From Gimesia benthica (lineage in GTDB: Bacteria; Planctomycetota; Planctomycetia; Planctomycetales; Planctomycetaceae): a stretch of 64,000 nucleotides of DNA. Positions 17,701-25,893 of the stretch are shown here, one piece after another. The position numbers and the translations under genes are program-made. The stretch is taken from the NCBI RefSeq assembly GCF_009720525.1, contig NZ_CP043930.1, positions 5,654,001 through 5,718,000 on the forward strand. Direction: 5' to 3'. Below the pieces are notes generated by a model, which did no database searches, was not told where the DNA came from, and saw nothing but the letters and a program-made list of their open reading frames with translations. Position 1 is the first letter of the stretch; each line of letters starts with the position of its first letter.

Positions 17701-18990
17701 TTATCCAAATGCGAGGTTGCGGAGAAACAGGGAAATACTGGGGAACGCAATCAGCAGGATCCCCGCAAACAACAGAATGGCGATGAAGGGGGGCGTGCCC
17801 CGGATCACCTCCAGGTAGGGCCGGCGGAAGACCGCAATCGCAGTGAAAATATCACAGCCGAACGGCGGCGTCGCAGATCCGATGGCCACCTGTAAGGTCA
17901 CTACAATCCCAACCAGTACCGGATCAATGCCTGCGGCAATTGCCACCGGATGGAAGATCGGGGTCAGAATCAGAATCACCACGATCGGATCCACGAACAT
18001 ACAGCCGATGAAGTAGGCGATGGCAATCGTCAGCATGATCGTCCAGTAGCCCGAATCCGGTGTCAGCCCCAGCCAGTTATTAATCAACGCGTCCGGCAGT
18101 TGTGCGAACGAGATCACCCAACTGAAGGCAGCACCCGCACCAACGAGGATAAAGACGACCGCGGTAATCAACCCGGTCGAGAGTGCAATGTCCGGAATGT
18201 CTTTCACAGAGAGATCCCGGAAGAAGACGATCTCCAGAATCGCAGCATAGAGAACCGAGATCGCCGCTGCTTCGGTGGGGCTGAAAATCCCCGAGTAAAT
18301 CCCGCCGATAATAATCAGGGGGAAACCCAGCGGGAGCAGTGCCCGGCGTGCTGCTGTGCGACGGGTCGCAGAGTCTGTTTTTTCCTGGCGGGGAATCTGC
18401 ATGCGAATCGAAGCGATCCAGCAGTAAATACAAAACAGCATCAATACCAGGAGGCCCGGTCCAATACCCGCGATGAACAGTTCCCCGATCGAGGTACCCG
18501 ACACAACACCGTAAACGATCATGCCGATACTGGGCGGGATCAAAAGCGCAATGTCGCTGGCATTGATGATCAGCGCCGTGGTGAACGAGTCGGGGTATCC
18601 TGCTTTGAGTAACTGGGGCCTGAGCGGGCCACCAATGGCAACGACCGTCGCCTGGGTCGAACCGGACATGGCGCCGAACAACGTGCAACTGATGGCACTG
18701 GCGATCGGCAGACCACCTCGCAGGTGGCCGACAAACGCCGTCACCAGGTCGAGTAACCGGTTCGCGGAATTCCCCCGCGTCATGATATCGGCCGCGAAAA
18801 TAAACATCGGGACCGCGATCAACGCCGCGGGCTTGATACCACCGATCATCTGCTGGACCAGCACAGCCGGCGTCACATCCGGATGAAAAACCAGCAGAAC
18901 CGCCAGGGCAGCGACGATCAGTGGGACCTTCATCGGAAAACCCAGCAGCAGTAAAAAGATCATGATGCCGATGATGAGTAAGGCTTCCAT
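17701..18990 (-). CDS. TRAP transporter large permease (DctM family)
   Basis: A 429-residue membrane protein with about twelve hydrophobic segments. Family signatures include LLGFPMKVPLIVAALAVLL at the N terminus, TALIINASDIALLIPPSIGM, and GCMFVDPIVVILILTPIFHP. It forms the sodium-driven channel of a TRAP importer with the small permease encoded just upstream. GGGAG stands before the ATG. In the ectoine operon its likely task is recovery of leaked or external ectoines. The gene order here is small permease, large permease, receptor. Confidence 0.92.
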   Translation of the reverse strand: MEALLIIGIMIFLLLLGFPMKVPLIVAALAVLLVFHPDVTPAVLVQQMIGGIKPAALIAVPMFIFAADIMTRGNSANRLLDLVTAFVGHLRGGLPIASAISCTLFGAMSGSTQATVVAIGGPLRPQLLKAGYPDSFTTALIINASDIALLIPPSIGMIVYGVVSGTSIGELFIAGIGPGLLVLMLFCIYCWIASIRMQIPRQEKTDSATRRTAARRALLPLGFPLIIIGGIYSGIFSPTEAAAISVLYAAILEIVFFRDLSVKDIPDIALSTGLITAVVFILVGAGAAFSWVISFAQLPDALINNWLGLTPDSGYWTIMLTIAIAYFIGCMFVDPIVVILILTPIFHPVAIAAGIDPVLVGIVVTLQVAIGSATPPFGCDIFTAIAVFRRPYLEVIRGTPPFIAILLFAGILLIAFPSISLFLRNLAFG

Positions 18991-19015
18991 TCGTGATTCT
19001 CCCTGAGGGCCTGGG

Positions 19016-19546
19016 TTAGACTTCGCCGACGACCGTGGTTTCGTATTCGTCTTTCTGTGAATACGAAATGTAGACGTCGGGAGCAGTCAGGTTACGGAAG
19101 ACCGTCAGGCCATATTGAATAGCCGACAGAATGAACCCCAGCGGGACGAACAGATAGATCAGGTACAAGGGCACCTGCAACACGGGAGAAATCGTGCCCA
19201 GAAAGCGGACAGTGTTGATATATTCGAAAGCATACCCGGCCAGTAACAGCATCAGCAGAGAGGTCAGACTGTTGATGATGACCATCATGATTTTACGCCA
19301 GCGCGGATTGAGCTGATCGTACAACGCCGTCATGCGGATATGGCGACCCTGGCTGGCAGCATAGCTCAGGCCGATGAAGGTCACCACGATAATCAGGAAT
19401 TGGGAGACTTCGCCGACAAAGGCCAGGCTGAAGCCGAACAGGGCGCGGCACACCACATTGCCAATCGAAAGAGTGGCAATGATAATAATCGACCAGGCCA
19501 GCAGAAACGCTTCGATCCGCTGGACGATCGTAAATAATTTGTTCAT
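19016..19546 (-). CDS. TRAP transporter small permease (DctQ family)
   Basis: A 176-residue protein with four hydrophobic helices and the DctQ family core FVGEVSQFLIIVVTFIGLSY followed by GRHIRMTALYDQL. The frame is open for 28 more codons upstream, but the ATG at 19546 has GAGG about ten bases before it, gives the normal family length and starts directly at the first helix region, so it is preferred. It bridges receptor and large permease in TRAP importers. It lies between ectD and the large permease gene, 25 bases from the latter, and is probably co-transcribed with ectABCD. Confidence 0.86.
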   Translation of the reverse strand: MNKLFTIVQRIEAFLLAWSIIIIATLSIGNVVCRALFGFSLAFVGEVSQFLIIVVTFIGLSYAASQGRHIRMTALYDQLNPRWRKIMMVIINSLTSLLMLLLAGYAFEYINTVRFLGTISPVLQVPLYLIYLFVPLGFILSAIQYGLTVFRNLTAPDVYISYSQKDEYETTVVGEV

Positions 19547-19715
19547 CTGCGCTGATCCTCGGATAAAGGATGAAATTGAGAGCGCAGGAGAGGCAAGCAG
19601 GTCGTAACTGGATCTGCACACGATCGCCACGCTGTGATTAACTCAACACAACAATCTGACATCAGATCCTCTTTTCTTGTTCTGGCTGCCCACCATCAGG
19701 GACAACCGTCGTCTT

Positions 19716-20651
19716 TTACTGGAAACTGTAATTGACCGCCTGTTGTGAAACGGGCTCACAATACTTGCGTGAGGCGATAAATTCCGGTCTGTATTTTTTC
19801 TGTCCAAAGGGTTCGTCGAGCTGGTTCCAGACGCTGTTATACACAAAGAACAGGTTCGAACGCGGGAAGGGGGTGATGTTTCCGTTCGAGCCATGCATGG
19901 TGTTGCAGTCAAACAGCACCAGTGTGCCCGCGGGCCCCTCTCCCTGAACGATTCCATGTTCGTCGACCAGTTCCCGCAGGGAATCTTTGTCGGGAATACC
20001 CAGTTCCTGCTTCTGCAGGGAAGTCAGATAATGATCCTCGGGAGTTTCTCCCACACAGGATACGTATTTCCGGTGAGAGCCTGGCATCAGCATTAAGGGC
20101 GCGTTGAATTCGTAGTTGTCGGTGAGCAACAGCGAACAACTCACCGCACGCATCCGAGGCATCCCGTCTTCCACATGCCAGGTTTCGAAATCGGAATGCC
20201 AGTAAAACTCTTTCCCGGCAAAGCCCGGTTTCAGATTCACGCGCGACTGATGCAGATAAACTTCGCTGTCCAGAATCTGCATCACCATCCCCGCGATACG
20301 TTCATCCTGGGCAACTTCAGAGAAAAATGGGCTGATCTCCGCATGATGAATTGCAAACAGCGAGCGCAGTTCATCGCAGTCCGGCTCCACAATTGCTTCA
20401 GAGCGTCTGCGGGTCGCAGCACTTTCCTTGAGACGAACCAGTTCGGCGTTGCAGGCGTCGATCTCCTCTTGGGAAAAAAAAGCCGGCAGAATCAGAAAAC
20501 CGTACCGTTCAAACTGGTTTAGCTGACCTGCCGTTAATGGGCCATCCTCGGTAGATCCATACACAACCGGATCAGCCCGCTCCAGGAATTCGGGCTGAGA
20601 TTTGACGCGAGACGGATACAGATCTTTCGAATTCGCTACTTCAGTGTTCAT
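19716..20651 (-). CDS. ectD: Ectoine hydroxylase
   Basis: A 2-oxoglutarate/Fe(II) dioxygenase of 311 residues that converts ectoine to 5-hydroxyectoine. The EctD signature WHSDFETWHVEDGMPRMRA contains the iron ligands His and Asp; the second His lies in CNTMHGSNGN and the 2-oxoglutarate Arg in PFPRSNLFF. The N-terminal LYPSR...DPVVYG resembles other EctD proteins. The start is uncertain: the ATG at 20651 is used, while a GTG at 20666 would add five residues; neither has a strong ribosome site. It follows ectC by about 100 bases. Its presence indicates that hydroxyectoine, a better desiccation and heat protectant, is made. Confidence 0.93.
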   Translation of the reverse strand: MNTEVANSKDLYPSRVKSQPEFLERADPVVYGSTEDGPLTAGQLNQFERYGFLILPAFFSQEEIDACNAELVRLKESAATRRRSEAIVEPDCDELRSLFAIHHAEISPFFSEVAQDERIAGMVMQILDSEVYLHQSRVNLKPGFAGKEFYWHSDFETWHVEDGMPRMRAVSCSLLLTDNYEFNAPLMLMPGSHRKYVSCVGETPEDHYLTSLQKQELGIPDKDSLRELVDEHGIVQGEGPAGTLVLFDCNTMHGSNGNITPFPRSNLFFVYNSVWNQLDEPFGQKKYRPEFIASRKYCEPVSQQAVNYSFQ

Positions 20652-20756
20652 TGCCTTCACGGTCACTGGCGATTGCCGGATCGAGGCATCTCCAGCCTGA
20701 TAAAAAAGTCCTTTATGTAAAACAACAGTGACGTAAACGCTGAGCTGCGAGTCGAC

Positions 20757-21149
20757 TCAGGAGTCGGTGGTCGCAGCCGGATATACACCATTTTCGTCGT
20801 GGACTTCCTGACCGGTGACGGGAGGATTAAACACACAGACCATTCGTAACTGAGATTTCGCTCTCAGGAGATGACGGTCGTTCTTATCCAGAGCATACAT
20901 CATGCCCGGGGAGATGGGGTAAGTCGGCCCATCCGGAATCAGTTCGATTTCGCCTTCTCCTTCAATGCAATACACGGCTTCAAGGTGATTCTGGTACCAG
21001 ATTTCCGTTTCCGTCCCCGGGTGAATCAGCGTGTCGTGCAGGGAAAATCCCATCTTGTCTCCTGCCAGCAGAAGACGGCGGCTGTTCCAAGTTTCGGCTT
21101 TAATGTCACGGTCGGTATCAATAATCTCACTTAATTGACGTACAAGCAT
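20757..21149 (-). CDS. ectC: L-ectoine synthase
   Basis: A 130-residue cupin that cyclises N-gamma-acetyl-diaminobutyrate to ectoine. Length and sequence are standard: VRQLSEIIDTDRDIKAETW at the N terminus, GFSLHDTLIHPGTETEIWYQ, the metal-site stretch EAVYCIEGEGEIELI, and ALDKNDRHLLRAKSQLRMVC. It is the third gene of the ect operon, 85 bases after ectB, with an AGAGAG ribosome site ahead of the ATG. The product is cytoplasmic. Nothing in it departs from the family. Confidence 0.96.
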   Translation of the reverse strand: MLVRQLSEIIDTDRDIKAETWNSRRLLLAGDKMGFSLHDTLIHPGTETEIWYQNHLEAVYCIEGEGEIELIPDGPTYPISPGMMYALDKNDRHLLRAKSQLRMVCVFNPPVTGQEVHDENGVYPAATTDS

Positions 21150-21234
21150 TGTGAGCGTCTCTCTTCAGTTTCTTTGGATGAAATAGGTTGTCTATCAGGT
21201 TGAATCTCGGTTTCGCTGGAAGCCGAGTGACTGA

Positions 21235-22530
21235 TCACTCGCTGGTGATCAGCCCCAGTTCTTTCATAATGGCTTCGTCTTCCAGAACCGCTTTGTAACT
21301 TTCGGCGACGATATCAAGTCCCTGCTTCAACAGGTCTTCTTCGATGGTCAACGGCGGCAGGAATTTCAGCACATGGCTGTCGGTACCGCTGGTCTCGATG
21401 ATCAGACCCCGCTTGAAAGCGGCTTCGGTGATCTTACCCGACAGATCCGGACATTCCTGACAAGCCAGGCCCCAGATCATACCGCGTCCGCGAACTTCGA
21501 GATCAACGTCGATGATACTGTCGGCAATCGCCTGCAGACGTTCCCGGATCAGCTCACCTTTGCGTTTGATTTCGCGGGACAACTGATAATCGCCCCAGTA
21601 GTATTCGATTGCTTCAGCGGCGGAAACGAATGCCAGGTTATTTCCACGGAAGGTACCGTTATGTTCGCCAGGTTCCCACTGGTCCAGTTCGGACTTCATC
21701 AGTACCAGCGACATCGGCAGCCCGTAGGCACTCAGTGATTTTGACAGTGTCACGATATCCGGCACGATTCCAGCCTGTTCGAAACTGAAGAAGTCGCCGG
21801 TACGTCCACAGCCAACCTGAATATCGTCGACGATCAGCAGCATGCCATGTTCCTGACACAGAGTTTCCAACTGCTGCAGCCATTCGATGCTGGAGACATT
21901 CACCCCGCCTTCACCCTGCACGGTTTCCACAATCACTGCTGCGGGGAGATCCAGGCCACTGCTGTTGTCTTTGAGTAGAGCCTCAAAATATTCCAGGGTG
22001 TCGATGTTGTCACCCAGGTAGCCGTGGTAGGGCATGAAGGTCACGTTATTCAGAGGCGTGCCGGCTGCATCGCGGAAGTGACTGTTGCCGGTCGCGGCGA
22101 CAGATCCCAGGCTCACACCATGGAAACCGTTCGTGAACGAGACAATATTCGTCCGGCCGGTTACCTTACGTGCCAGCTTCAGGGCTGCTTCCACAGCGTT
22201 AGTACCGGTGGGGCCAGTGAATTGTACCTTATAGTCCAGCTCCAGTGGAGACAGGATCCGTTTCTCGAAGACTTCCAGGAAGCGTTCTTTGGCATCGGTG
22301 TGCATGTCGAGACCATGCAGCATACCATCTCGTTCGAGGAACTCCAGCAGCTTGGTTTTCAGCTGTGGATTGTTGTGACCATAGTTGAGTGAACCGGCTC
22401 CTGCCAGGAAATCAATATATTCATTTCCCTTGTCGTCGCGCAAAGTCGCGTTTTGAGCTTTGGTGAACGTAGTTGGGAACGAGCGGCAGTAACCTCGAAC
22501 GTTTGATTCGAGTCGTTTAAATATACTCAT
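21235..22530 (-). CDS. ectB: Diaminobutyrate-2-oxoglutarate transaminase
   Basis: A 431-residue class III aminotransferase that makes L-2,4-diaminobutyrate from aspartate semialdehyde and glutamate, the first dedicated step of ectoine synthesis. EctB-type segments are FERLESNVRGYCRSFP at the N terminus, FLAGAGSLNYGHNNP, TGTNAVEAALKLARK, LIVDDIQVGCGRTGDFFSFE and the PLP-lysine region VTLSKSLSAYGLPMS. The ATG overlaps the ectA stop by four bases. The order ectA-ectB-ectC is the classical one. A high-confidence assignment. Confidence 0.96.
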   Translation of the reverse strand: MSIFKRLESNVRGYCRSFPTTFTKAQNATLRDDKGNEYIDFLAGAGSLNYGHNNPQLKTKLLEFLERDGMLHGLDMHTDAKERFLEVFEKRILSPLELDYKVQFTGPTGTNAVEAALKLARKVTGRTNIVSFTNGFHGVSLGSVAATGNSHFRDAAGTPLNNVTFMPYHGYLGDNIDTLEYFEALLKDNSSGLDLPAAVIVETVQGEGGVNVSSIEWLQQLETLCQEHGMLLIVDDIQVGCGRTGDFFSFEQAGIVPDIVTLSKSLSAYGLPMSLVLMKSELDQWEPGEHNGTFRGNNLAFVSAAEAIEYYWGDYQLSREIKRKGELIRERLQAIADSIIDVDLEVRGRGMIWGLACQECPDLSGKITEAAFKRGLIIETSGTDSHVLKFLPPLTIEEDLLKQGLDIVAESYKAVLEDEAIMKELGLITSE

Positions 22531-23060
22531 GATATTGTTGATTTCTCTCCATGAACGGGTTTAAGGGTGAATGGACCAAGCTGGTAGAGATCTTCTGCTT
22601 CGTGTTCTTCGACTTCACCAAACAGGGCAGCAGGAAATCCTTCTACCGATCGACATTCCGTATTGAGGCGTTTCGCCAGTGAGCGAAACAGTTTCTGAGA
22701 CGACTTATTCGAAGGTGTGATCGTCGTCTCCAAGTGATTAACGTCGGCGAGCGACTCCCGCGACAGCAGGTCGTCCAGCATTCGGGAGGCAACTCCCTGG
22801 GAACGCAGGCGACTGTCAACGGCGGCTTGCCAGATAAAGATCGTTTTCTCTCGCTGTGGAGGTCGATAAGCGGATAGAAATGCCAGGACTTCCGAGTCCT
22901 GCTCCACAACAACGCAAGTATCGTGAAAGTCACGACATAGCAGCATGGTGGCGTAAGTGGAATTTACGTCCAGGGGAGGGCAGCGTTTAATGAGGCGGGA
23001 AATTGCGAGCGCATCTTCCACACGGGGCTCGCGAAAAATGAGTTTGTGGGCCGTATCCAT
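22527..23060 (-). CDS. ectA: Diaminobutyrate acetyltransferase
   Basis: A 177-residue GNAT acetyltransferase that transfers acetyl from acetyl-CoA to the gamma-amino group of diaminobutyrate. It begins with FREPRVEDALAISRLIKRCP, and the middle contains the acetyl-CoA loop region FIWQAAVDSRLRSQGVASRM, which has the Q/RxxGxA/G pattern. It is the first gene of the ectoine operon and is coupled to ectB by an ATGA overlap. Its promoter must lie in the 463-base region between it and the MarR-type regulator gene. Typical length for EctA. Confidence 0.95.
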   Translation of the reverse strand: MDTAHKLIFREPRVEDALAISRLIKRCPPLDVNSTYATMLLCRDFHDTCVVVEQDSEVLAFLSAYRPPQREKTIFIWQAAVDSRLRSQGVASRMLDDLLSRESLADVNHLETTITPSNKSSQKLFRSLAKRLNTECRSVEGFPAALFGEVEEHEAEDLYQLGPFTLKPVHGEKSTIS

Positions 23061-23523
23061 TTGGCTTTTTTATGGGATTCCGAGCAAGTCGCTCTAGGAA
23101 AATGATTAGACTACAAAGTAAATTCAAAATACATTATCTTGAAACTGCGAGTCATATGCTAATGTCAAGTTTCACGTTAGTGTCTTAAAATTAACTTAAT
23201 GTAGACTTTCTCGAGTCCTGAAGCTCATGGCTCAGGGGGTGAAACGACATCGCTTGGCAGAATTAGTTAGTGTGCAATACTTTGTACTCAATGTATCTGG
23301 AATTGTCAACCCCCCAGTTTCTGAAATGCGGCTGAATGGAGAGCTTACTGTTCATTTGCCCCATTTCTGGTCTAGTCAGGGCTCAAATCGTTCTCAGAGG
23401 CAATGTCGGTTTGCCCCTGTGTGAGCAGGTTCAACTCCGGATAGCTGGAGTGATTGCCGTCCTTAGAACCGGTTTTAGTCGAAAATTCCGACTATTTGAT
23501 AATAAACCTGTAAACGGGCGACC
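23061..23523. other. Intergenic region upstream of ectA
   Basis: AT-rich and without a credible gene; the 65-codon + strand frame at 23227-23424 has no ribosome site or motif. It should carry the ect operon promoter and regulator sites, which are listed separately. The right-hand part (about 23230-23520) shows nothing I can interpret. Confidence 0.5.
23133..23200 (-). promoter_or_regulatory. Candidate ect promoter and EctR-like site
   Basis: On the - strand, TTAGCA (23162-23157) and GATAAT (23138-23133) are 18 bases apart and form a possible promoter about 70 bases ahead of ectA; an overlapping TTGACA at 23168-23163 would be 24 bases away, too far. Just upstream are TTAGTGTCTTAA at 23177-23188 (+ strand) and a palindrome ATTAACTTAAT at 23190-23200. 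The first resembles, from memory, the EctR1 site of a methanotroph (half-sites around TTTAGT-GT-CTATAT). Both readings are tentative. Confidence 0.35.
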
Positions 23524-24069
23524 TCAGGAGTGGGAATCCAGGTTCTGTTGCTTGAGAAACGTGTCGGTATCTGGTTCTGTCGGTCCTGTATGAGACGAGA
23601 CGTCACCTGCAGACAGCACGGGGGAAGCATCGATATCTTCCGCGTCCATCATCGTGGCGATCCGCTGCAGTGTGGCCAGCATCTGGGTCTGTTCCCATTG
23701 CTGCAGCGTCAACAGTTCACGACGAAAGCGATCCTGCAGCAGCGACGGCGCGTTCTTGAGCATCGCCTGGCCTTCATCTGTCAACTCCACCACCACGGTC
23801 CGCTTATCCTCTCCACGACGGGAGCGGGAGACCAGATGGCGTGATTCCAGTCGACTCAGAATTCCCGTCAGTGTCGCCTGGCTCAGATGAATCGATTTCG
23901 CCAGCGCCCCGACCGTAATCGGCTGTCGTCGCGCAATCGTCTGTAGTGCTGCCAGTTGCGGGGCAGTCAGTCCGATTTCCTGCATCAGGTTTCGCGAATG
24001 CAAATCGATCGCACGCGTGATGCGACGCAGGGCCACGATAACCTGATCCTCAAGTCCTAACGGCGACAT
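23524..24069 (-). CDS. ectR: MarR-family transcriptional regulator, probably EctR
   Basis: A 181-residue winged-helix protein. The recognition domain is seen in LTAPQLAALQTIARRQPITV, GALAKSIHLSQATLTGILSR and the wing HLVSRSRRGEDKRTVVVELT. The C-terminal 35 residues are acidic and Ser/Thr-rich. EctR regulators of the MarR family lie immediately upstream of ectABC in many halotolerant bacteria and repress it at low salinity. Here the gene is on the same strand, 463 bases before ectA, with its own transcription unit likely. The MarR family is certain; the EctR role is inferred from position and length. Confidence 0.82.
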   Translation of the reverse strand: MSPLGLEDQVIVALRRITRAIDLHSRNLMQEIGLTAPQLAALQTIARRQPITVGALAKSIHLSQATLTGILSRLESRHLVSRSRRGEDKRTVVVELTDEGQAMLKNAPSLLQDRFRRELLTLQQWEQTQMLATLQRIATMMDAEDIDASPVLSAGDVSSHTGPTEPDTDTFLKQQNLDSHS

Positions 24070-24246
24070 GGGATTCTCGACTTTAATTAGAAAGAGCTCA
24101 GAGACGCTGTGATATCAATTCATTATGCATACTCCGCACACGATTTCAACCAGATCTCCTGCAGAGCCCCTGTTCGACTACCCGTAGAGGTCTGAATCAA
24201 ATTGTCAAAGATCGAGAGAATCAGCTGAGCTCCAACTGACTCCGTT

Positions 24247-25056
24247 TCACTGTTGCTGTTTCAGCGCGAGCCTCAACTGCAGCGGATAATCCGTCAGAAT
24301 CGCATCCACGCCCGCCGCAGTAACCCGTCGCCAGTTAGCAGGCAGATCGCCGCTGACCGTTGGCCCGGCGATAAACGTGCGTTTGCCGGCCTCGTGTACC
24401 TGCTGAATTTCACTGGCCGGTGCGAGGTACCGCAGGTAAACCCAGTCTGCATTACTCGCACCGAGCGCGTCTTTGAATTCGCCCGCATTATTAGCCACCG
24501 CAGCGGTCTCTGCTTTCGGGGAAGCCGCTTTGAGATTGTCGCGGACCTCAGATTCCTGAATCGTTCTCCCGATAAAGATCAGCTTCGACAGTACTCCATG
24601 TTTTTCTGCCAGTCGTACCACATCCTGTTCTACGTTCGCATCTTTGAAATCGACAGCGACCAGAATCTCATGCTGACGATAACGGGAGGCCAGTTCCAGA
24701 ACTTCATCAATCGTTGGCACACGTTCGCCCTTGAACTGACTGTCAAACCAGTTACCTGCGTCCAGCTTCTTAATCTCCGCCAGCGTCAGGTCCGCTACCT
24801 TTCCGGTGCCGTCGGTGGTGCGGTTCACGGTCGTGTCGTGCAGGCAGATCAAGTGGCCGTCTCGGGTTCGCTGCACATCGAATTCAAAACCGAGTCGCAG
24901 TTCCAGGCAGGCCCGGAAGTTCGCCAGCGTGTTTTCCGGTGCGACTTTGAGCAACCCCCGGTGAGCGACAATCAGTGGTTCGGCTCCCGTTACGGAGTGA
25001 AACAGAGTCAGACACAACAGCACAATCATCATCAGCAGTTGGCAGGGACGCAACAT
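24247..25056 (-). CDS. Glycerophosphodiester phosphodiesterase, exported
   Basis: A 269-residue GDPD-family enzyme with a signal peptide (about 1-24, ending near VTGA). The catalytic pattern is AHRGLLKVAPENT, then FEFDVQRTRDGHLICLHD with the metal-binding Glu-x-Asp and catalytic His, then TVNRTTDGTGKV. It hydrolyses glycerophosphodiesters to glycerol 3-phosphate and an alcohol, acting outside the inner membrane. It appears to be a single-gene unit. The C-terminal GVDAILTDYPLQL is the typical family end. Substrate preference is unknown. Confidence 0.9.
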   Translation of the reverse strand: MLRPCQLLMMIVLLCLTLFHSVTGAEPLIVAHRGLLKVAPENTLANFRACLELRLGFEFDVQRTRDGHLICLHDTTVNRTTDGTGKVADLTLAEIKKLDAGNWFDSQFKGERVPTIDEVLELASRYRQHEILVAVDFKDANVEQDVVRLAEKHGVLSKLIFIGRTIQESEVRDNLKAASPKAETAAVANNAGEFKDALGASNADWVYLRYLAPASEIQQVHEAGKRTFIAGPTVSGDLPANWRRVTAAGVDAILTDYPLQLRLALKQQQ

Positions 25057-25893
25057 TGTCTTCTCTTTCTAAACAGGCACAGGGAATTGATCTTTTCGAT
25101 TTTGAATGAACTCCCTCTTCAGGTCAATCACCGGCTGCGCTTCGTTCGAAAATTTCACATTCAGAATCAACGCGTTTTTCTTTTGAATTCATTACTGCGT
25201 TTTATGCACTGGTACGGTTCAGTTATTTTCACTGAAGAAACTGAACTTGATCGGCTTCTGACGAACCCTATCTTGTGTAATTCTGCTTCGCGCGCGAGGC
25301 GAGTGATGCGTGCACTGGAACACGGACCACAACTGACTCAGAAACACCTGAATCGTCGTCGATTTCGTCCACTTTTCACCGGAACAATCCGAACCAGTGC
25401 GTTCTGTCTCGTACAATTTCAAATCATTTCGCAGCACACTCAACGCATTTGAAATACATCTCACTGATAATTCAGAGCCATTCACCACCGACCGGGAGCA
25501 CAATCTCCGCTTGACCCCCACGCGCCCTTCCGCAAAATACATAACCATGCTGATAGCCTCCATAAAGACTGAAAAACCCAATGCCCTGAAACTGACCTGA
25601 TTCTCTAAGACACTGATTGCAGAAAAGAAAATGAGCCGCAGGGCATTAGCCCCGGTTGAAACAATTTAGGTAAGTACCTTTCAAATGAAGAAAACCGTCT
25701 GCTGCTCTACGGCAAACAACGCAGTTCTCGTCCAACAGTGCCCCCGTTCCAGGTAAACCATCCTACGGATCGGCGTCAGCCCGGAAAGAGAAGTCTCGAC
25801 CACTGCGTCTCCTTCATCACTGAAAATACGAGCCCCACGGCGATTCTCCAGAAATCCTGACCGCTGTCAGGCAGGCATTCCGATAAATCTTCT
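25057..25893. other. Long intergenic region between divergent genes
   Basis: 837 bases with no gene I can support. Open frames here, including a 120-codon one on - at 25219-25581, have no motif, no ribosome site and unusual composition. It contains one copy of a dispersed repeat (25617-25711, listed separately). A nine-base inverted pair, AATGCCCTG at 25580-25588 and CAGGGCATT at 25639-25647, links the repeat to its left flank and could form a long hairpin; this pairing is not present at the second copy. Confidence 0.5.
25617..25711 (+). repeat. Dispersed repeat with two inverted repeats, copy 1
   Basis: The core GCAGGGCATTAGCCCCGGTT at 25638-25657, followed by GAAAC, reappears with one substitution at 52422-52446. 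Homology continues on both sides: GCAG-AAAG-type bases before, and GGTAAGTACC (25669-25678) with AAGAAA after. The core holds an inverted repeat GGGC-ATTA-GCCC; GGTA-AG-TACC is a second one. Both symmetries are kept in the other copy although loop bases differ, suggesting selection on structure. No flanking direct repeat or transposase is seen. Confidence 0.7.

Noticed and set aside
24253..25452. A 399-codon + strand open frame
   Set aside because: Mostly antisense to the phosphodiesterase gene and then runs into the AT-rich gap; composition is not protein-like.
25219..25581. A 120-codon - strand frame in the long gap
   Set aside because: Odd residue composition, no start signal and no recognisable domain; left as intergenic.
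25617..25711. CRISPR-like or insertion-sequence reading of the repeat
   Set aside because: Only two copies 27 kb apart, no spacers, no terminal inverted repeats with a transposase, no target duplication seen.
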